From an uncultured Flavobacteriales bacterium (GTDB lineage: Bacteria > Bacteroidota > Bacteroidia > Flavobacteriales > Crocinitomicaceae), in the NCBI GenBank assembly GCA_946480815.1, contig CAMLLB010000007.1, positions 54,167 through 118,166 on the forward strand: a stretch of DNA of 64,000 nucleotides, read 5' to 3'. A program made the translations under genes and the position numbers. The notes under the pieces were generated by a model that was not told where the DNA came from, searched no databases, and saw only the letters and a list, made by a program, of their open reading frames with translations. The first letter of the stretch is position 1. Every line of letters starts with the position of its first letter. This document shows positions 63,601 to 64,000 of the stretch, piece after piece.

Positions 63601-64000
63601 ATCTGACGTATAATATGACGGCGCCGGGGACCATTCCATGGAACCGCTTGAATTATGTGACCGATGTGATAGGTGCAACAGCCAATTACGAGGATATCGA
63701 CTCACAATCTTCCGGTAATTACGGCTATGATGCACTGGGCCAATTAACCTCCGATGCACAGGAAGGGATCTCTGCGATCACCTGGCGCTCGGGAGATAAA
63801 AAAGTGCAGAAGATCGAACGCAACAGCACCAAACCGAACGCGTCTCAAATGGAATTCATTTACAATCCATTCGGACAGCGGATCCTGAAGATCGAGAAAC
63901 CACGCGTTTCAGGAGTATTGCAACCAAGCAATAGCTGGAAGTACAGTTACTACAGTTATGATGCAAATGGACAAGTACTTGCCGTTTATGACTTAATTTT
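57636..64000 (+). CDS. Giant exported RHS-type protein 2 (partial, runs off the window)
   Basis: The frame is open from the ATG at 57636 to the window end, at least 2121 residues, with no stop in the stretches I translated. Signal peptide about 1-20 (ending AFGSQ). An Fn3-like domain at about 180-270 (NITWNPVPGAEFYEIEYV, GYFLYRIRAIGKKG) is followed by an entry module (GISFSDGLGRGRQQVG, VYYDELGRPAVSDMP). From about 590 to 1480 lies a cysteine-rich region with about 44 Cys by my count, including CSKYMEE, CNNCNKD and CETCYC-type pairs. YD repeats then start (TYNYNSYNQLVSTTNPD, YWYDRYGRLVLSQNP, HYSYDIHGNVKEQI, YDYVYTINGWLKGMN, KYDQLNRLLSMDVYFN). The RHS core and any C-terminal effector lie outside the window. 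Confidence 0.85.
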   Translation, partial: MKTLVYILLATLLSANFAFGSQENYVNRLEGNSLAVNATYSTYDSHYWDMLGNSNWPSLFTNQKVSNYVRLGVRPDFVQPNSSYSFSVQVQIDYQTWGSSGTYTAATTTQTLAVNYDPNGNNLITDLSTYTFSNAHFVKVKILSITATSSFTKENVYLETGIDVERYYPFNNQTAVSSVINVVSPNLNITWNPVPGAEFYEIEYVHVNEYKLTNASVLLPSELKYDFYRNSTRVDVTNTYYKLPNIFNKGYFLYRIRAIGKKGTNFSERDNGVWNVAESGTVSTLIAASPTNSLHITGEYDLQMNWSHQVAFTEGGKRMEGISFSDGLGRGRQQVGLNPENGQVIVSNVYYDELGRPAVSDMPTPVSNDYLHHFANFNLADITGTPSYQCQYFDLVQGSCPSISRGFAATSGAGKYYSSSNTNQDGANGMIPNAEGFPFSRVTYLNDFTGRVNKIGAAGPDLKMGSGKETQYVYASPEQPELNLLFGIEVGKSEHYEKLITVDPNGQTYVQYLDMAGRVIASYTEGDSPTNLTPVEDNTIVQTTTNLLEPGQTQDTDLTIPSAEVLISKYISSPGDYTFNYGFTPTEYHSICLSSEICFDCVYDLELKILDECSDTVLDSIIQINGADFDLICNEGHFEDLSIEKFLTKQTYRISKKLSVNQASIDEYWCLYLENNSCISPLSAIFNNYYTHEPFSDCEPVVIDLDEEEAGPCDGYREAMLSDLRPGGQYAKYTVTFGTTYTSTDPWSVFTNSNALSVNWMSPPSPYLDENGVNVTSSVTSQGLGYFINNFRPEWAELFLPYHPEYCHLEFCIGDSTSQDYNAAMMDIIEYNVAITGNYFEPVGEVTNVNGLARSTCKDFQTDLDNNTGISDPFFTANPTYATQMKAELANYITIAGAPWGGLDDTLSLWQYTIYLANNCDSTVNPMTCIDSCNNCNKDQIWLTFRDLYLELKSKYVMLAQEAYAHAHCPSSACIGVNPTPCTGVDSLLAGKVPNFVNTLMYGPILGASNPADVYHDMMMQTCQTSCEEFADQWLADLSGCNFGSYDTTGLHQDLIDLCMAGCSNTHPMGSSTAPPGSTYVTIYEVLRHYLGVGFENSLCTDLLISEPGPYVDILEGSETTVAASLDTCGCNYYLDHSRDYQYAIANSTVPADVDNLEEWIAHFTGELIEDVDQILCTCSKYMEENVWNPGANAALIASGIDIPASISCDKGVNCIDCSQLDEGITTLITRLSDVDDLAELQSTPTYQTILTNYFNSTYHFNLTAWDYMDFISRCHATSGNPYCVDNPLLSEWILQTSLLAMRGQFSTSITNLDLNTQNIVYEQGQLRDHGQGNILNSSVSGSTLTMTYSGTGYTSCNFQLTLPPGATFGFNDIVSFENFEVPETGCGAHADFTCTVSYYDCGERTYAELEGASSCLAAETCYCSPSGQTLCYDPFAVPYSPCFQPELNQMMASAISDYEQTVQETYVQFAESYKTTCAAAFQTEYLSYTGGMTQYQYTLFYYDQAGNLARTVAPQGVHKLPAANSTSVNTARDAVVSSTSFPAATASTKPVHDYVTTYNYNSYNQLVSTTNPDQRQAANSALLGETNYWYDRYGRLVLSQNPAQAAVNKYSYVLFDAQGRPVQSGQTVNATAPADDETLLKKADYGTAFKAWVETGARTEVTVTQYDKTLSAAIHAKFATGVQENLRLRVASVFYFTGVSDATNWETDYETAIHYSYDIHGNVKEQIQDVPMLAVVGQTNKSTQYEYELVSGNVNKVTYQKDKADQITHTYKYDKLNRLREAASSTDKVHYDRHAKYYYYDHGPTARVELGQNKVQSMDYVYTINGWLKGMNSSTLDNTRDVGKDGGFGYLAANNQEHMENAIDVSAYTLGYFGNDYKSIAAGTGFEADYSAGTFGSGSPNLYNGNIRSLVTSIVGMAPMGSVYKYDQLNRLLSMDVYFNTTGLANDNNWTAGAISTDYKNTYSYDRNGNLKTLLRNGLGSTQLAMDNLTYNMTAPGTIPWNRLNYVTDVIGATANYEDIDSQSSGNYGYDALGQLTSDAQEGISAITWRSGDKKVQKIERNSTKPNASQMEFIYNPFGQRILKIEKPRVSGVLQPSNSWKYSYYSYDANGQVLAVYDLI

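Noticed and set aside
57636..64000. Possible frameshift in the second RHS gene, because no closed frame of that length is apparent
   Set aside because: Codon-by-codon reading at many points (58681, 59161-59403, 60421, 61441, 62701, 63121, 63990) stays in the frame of the ATG at 57636. The gene is simply cut by the window end.

Overview
The window looks like a chromosomal segment of a Bacteroidota bacterium, most likely a marine or freshwater flavobacterial lineage such as Crocinitomicaceae (Fluviicola-like). This placement is inferred from gene content only. The evidence is three secreted proteins with type IX secretion C-termini (type A at 1298-2275 and 33607-35976, gliding-type CHU_C at 5295-7244), many SusC-era style lipoproteins, a GldI-like PPIase, DUF4835/PorD, DUF4290, an M56-TonB fusion with BlaI, AT-rich spacers with Bacteroidota -7 boxes, and almost no Shine-Dalgarno sequences. 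I see no rRNA, tRNA, CRISPR array, integrase or transposase gene.

Layout. 1-2275: the end of a TonB-dependent receptor followed by a YncE/DUF5074 beta-propeller lipoprotein and a T9SS-sorted surface protein, an arrangement I read as a corrinoid (vitamin B12) uptake operon. 2284-4649: a GbsR/MarR regulator, a DCC (DUF393) membrane protein and a TIGR01777 epimerase, with two copies of one operator architecture (TTTCAA-N6-TTGAAA). 4827-11391: secreted, lipoprotein and outer-membrane proteins of mostly unknown role. 11528-19029 (minus): a housekeeping run with fabI, an MBL hydrolase, DUF423, recN, porD-like DUF4835, coaBC, rpoZ and bamD. 19207-32025 (minus): a patatin-fold protein that has lost its catalytic residues, an M23/LysM endopeptidase, two FKBP lipoproteins overlapping nrnA, dapA, ligA, an RluA-family synthase, a CDGSH protein and prmC. 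32374-47755: a LysM protein, an M12-like metalloprotease, msrB, a TlpA thioredoxin, murA (with Asp at the fosfomycin Cys position), DUF4290, a TPR lipoprotein, a tandem pair of DUF4199-like membrane proteins, a GH108-type muramidase, SRPBCC/Crp genes and a BlaI-M56 pair with a clear operator.

48982-64000 is the accessory block: four same-strand genes 10, 11 and 20 bases apart, encoding a small secreted beta protein, a DNRLRE protein and two giant exported RHS-type proteins (2132 aa and at least 2121 aa, the second running off the window). The second has a long cysteine-rich insert before its YD repeats. The C-terminal core and any toxin or effector lie beyond the right edge. This is the best candidate for an undescribed system.

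Intergenic DNA carries a layer of palindromes: three 26-bp-core zero-loop palindromes of the same design, two 18-bp TCCCGATA-NN-TATCGGGA palindromes (one apparently inserted into one copy of a duplicated spacer sequence), and three larger nested inverted-repeat elements of about 80 to 150 bp.
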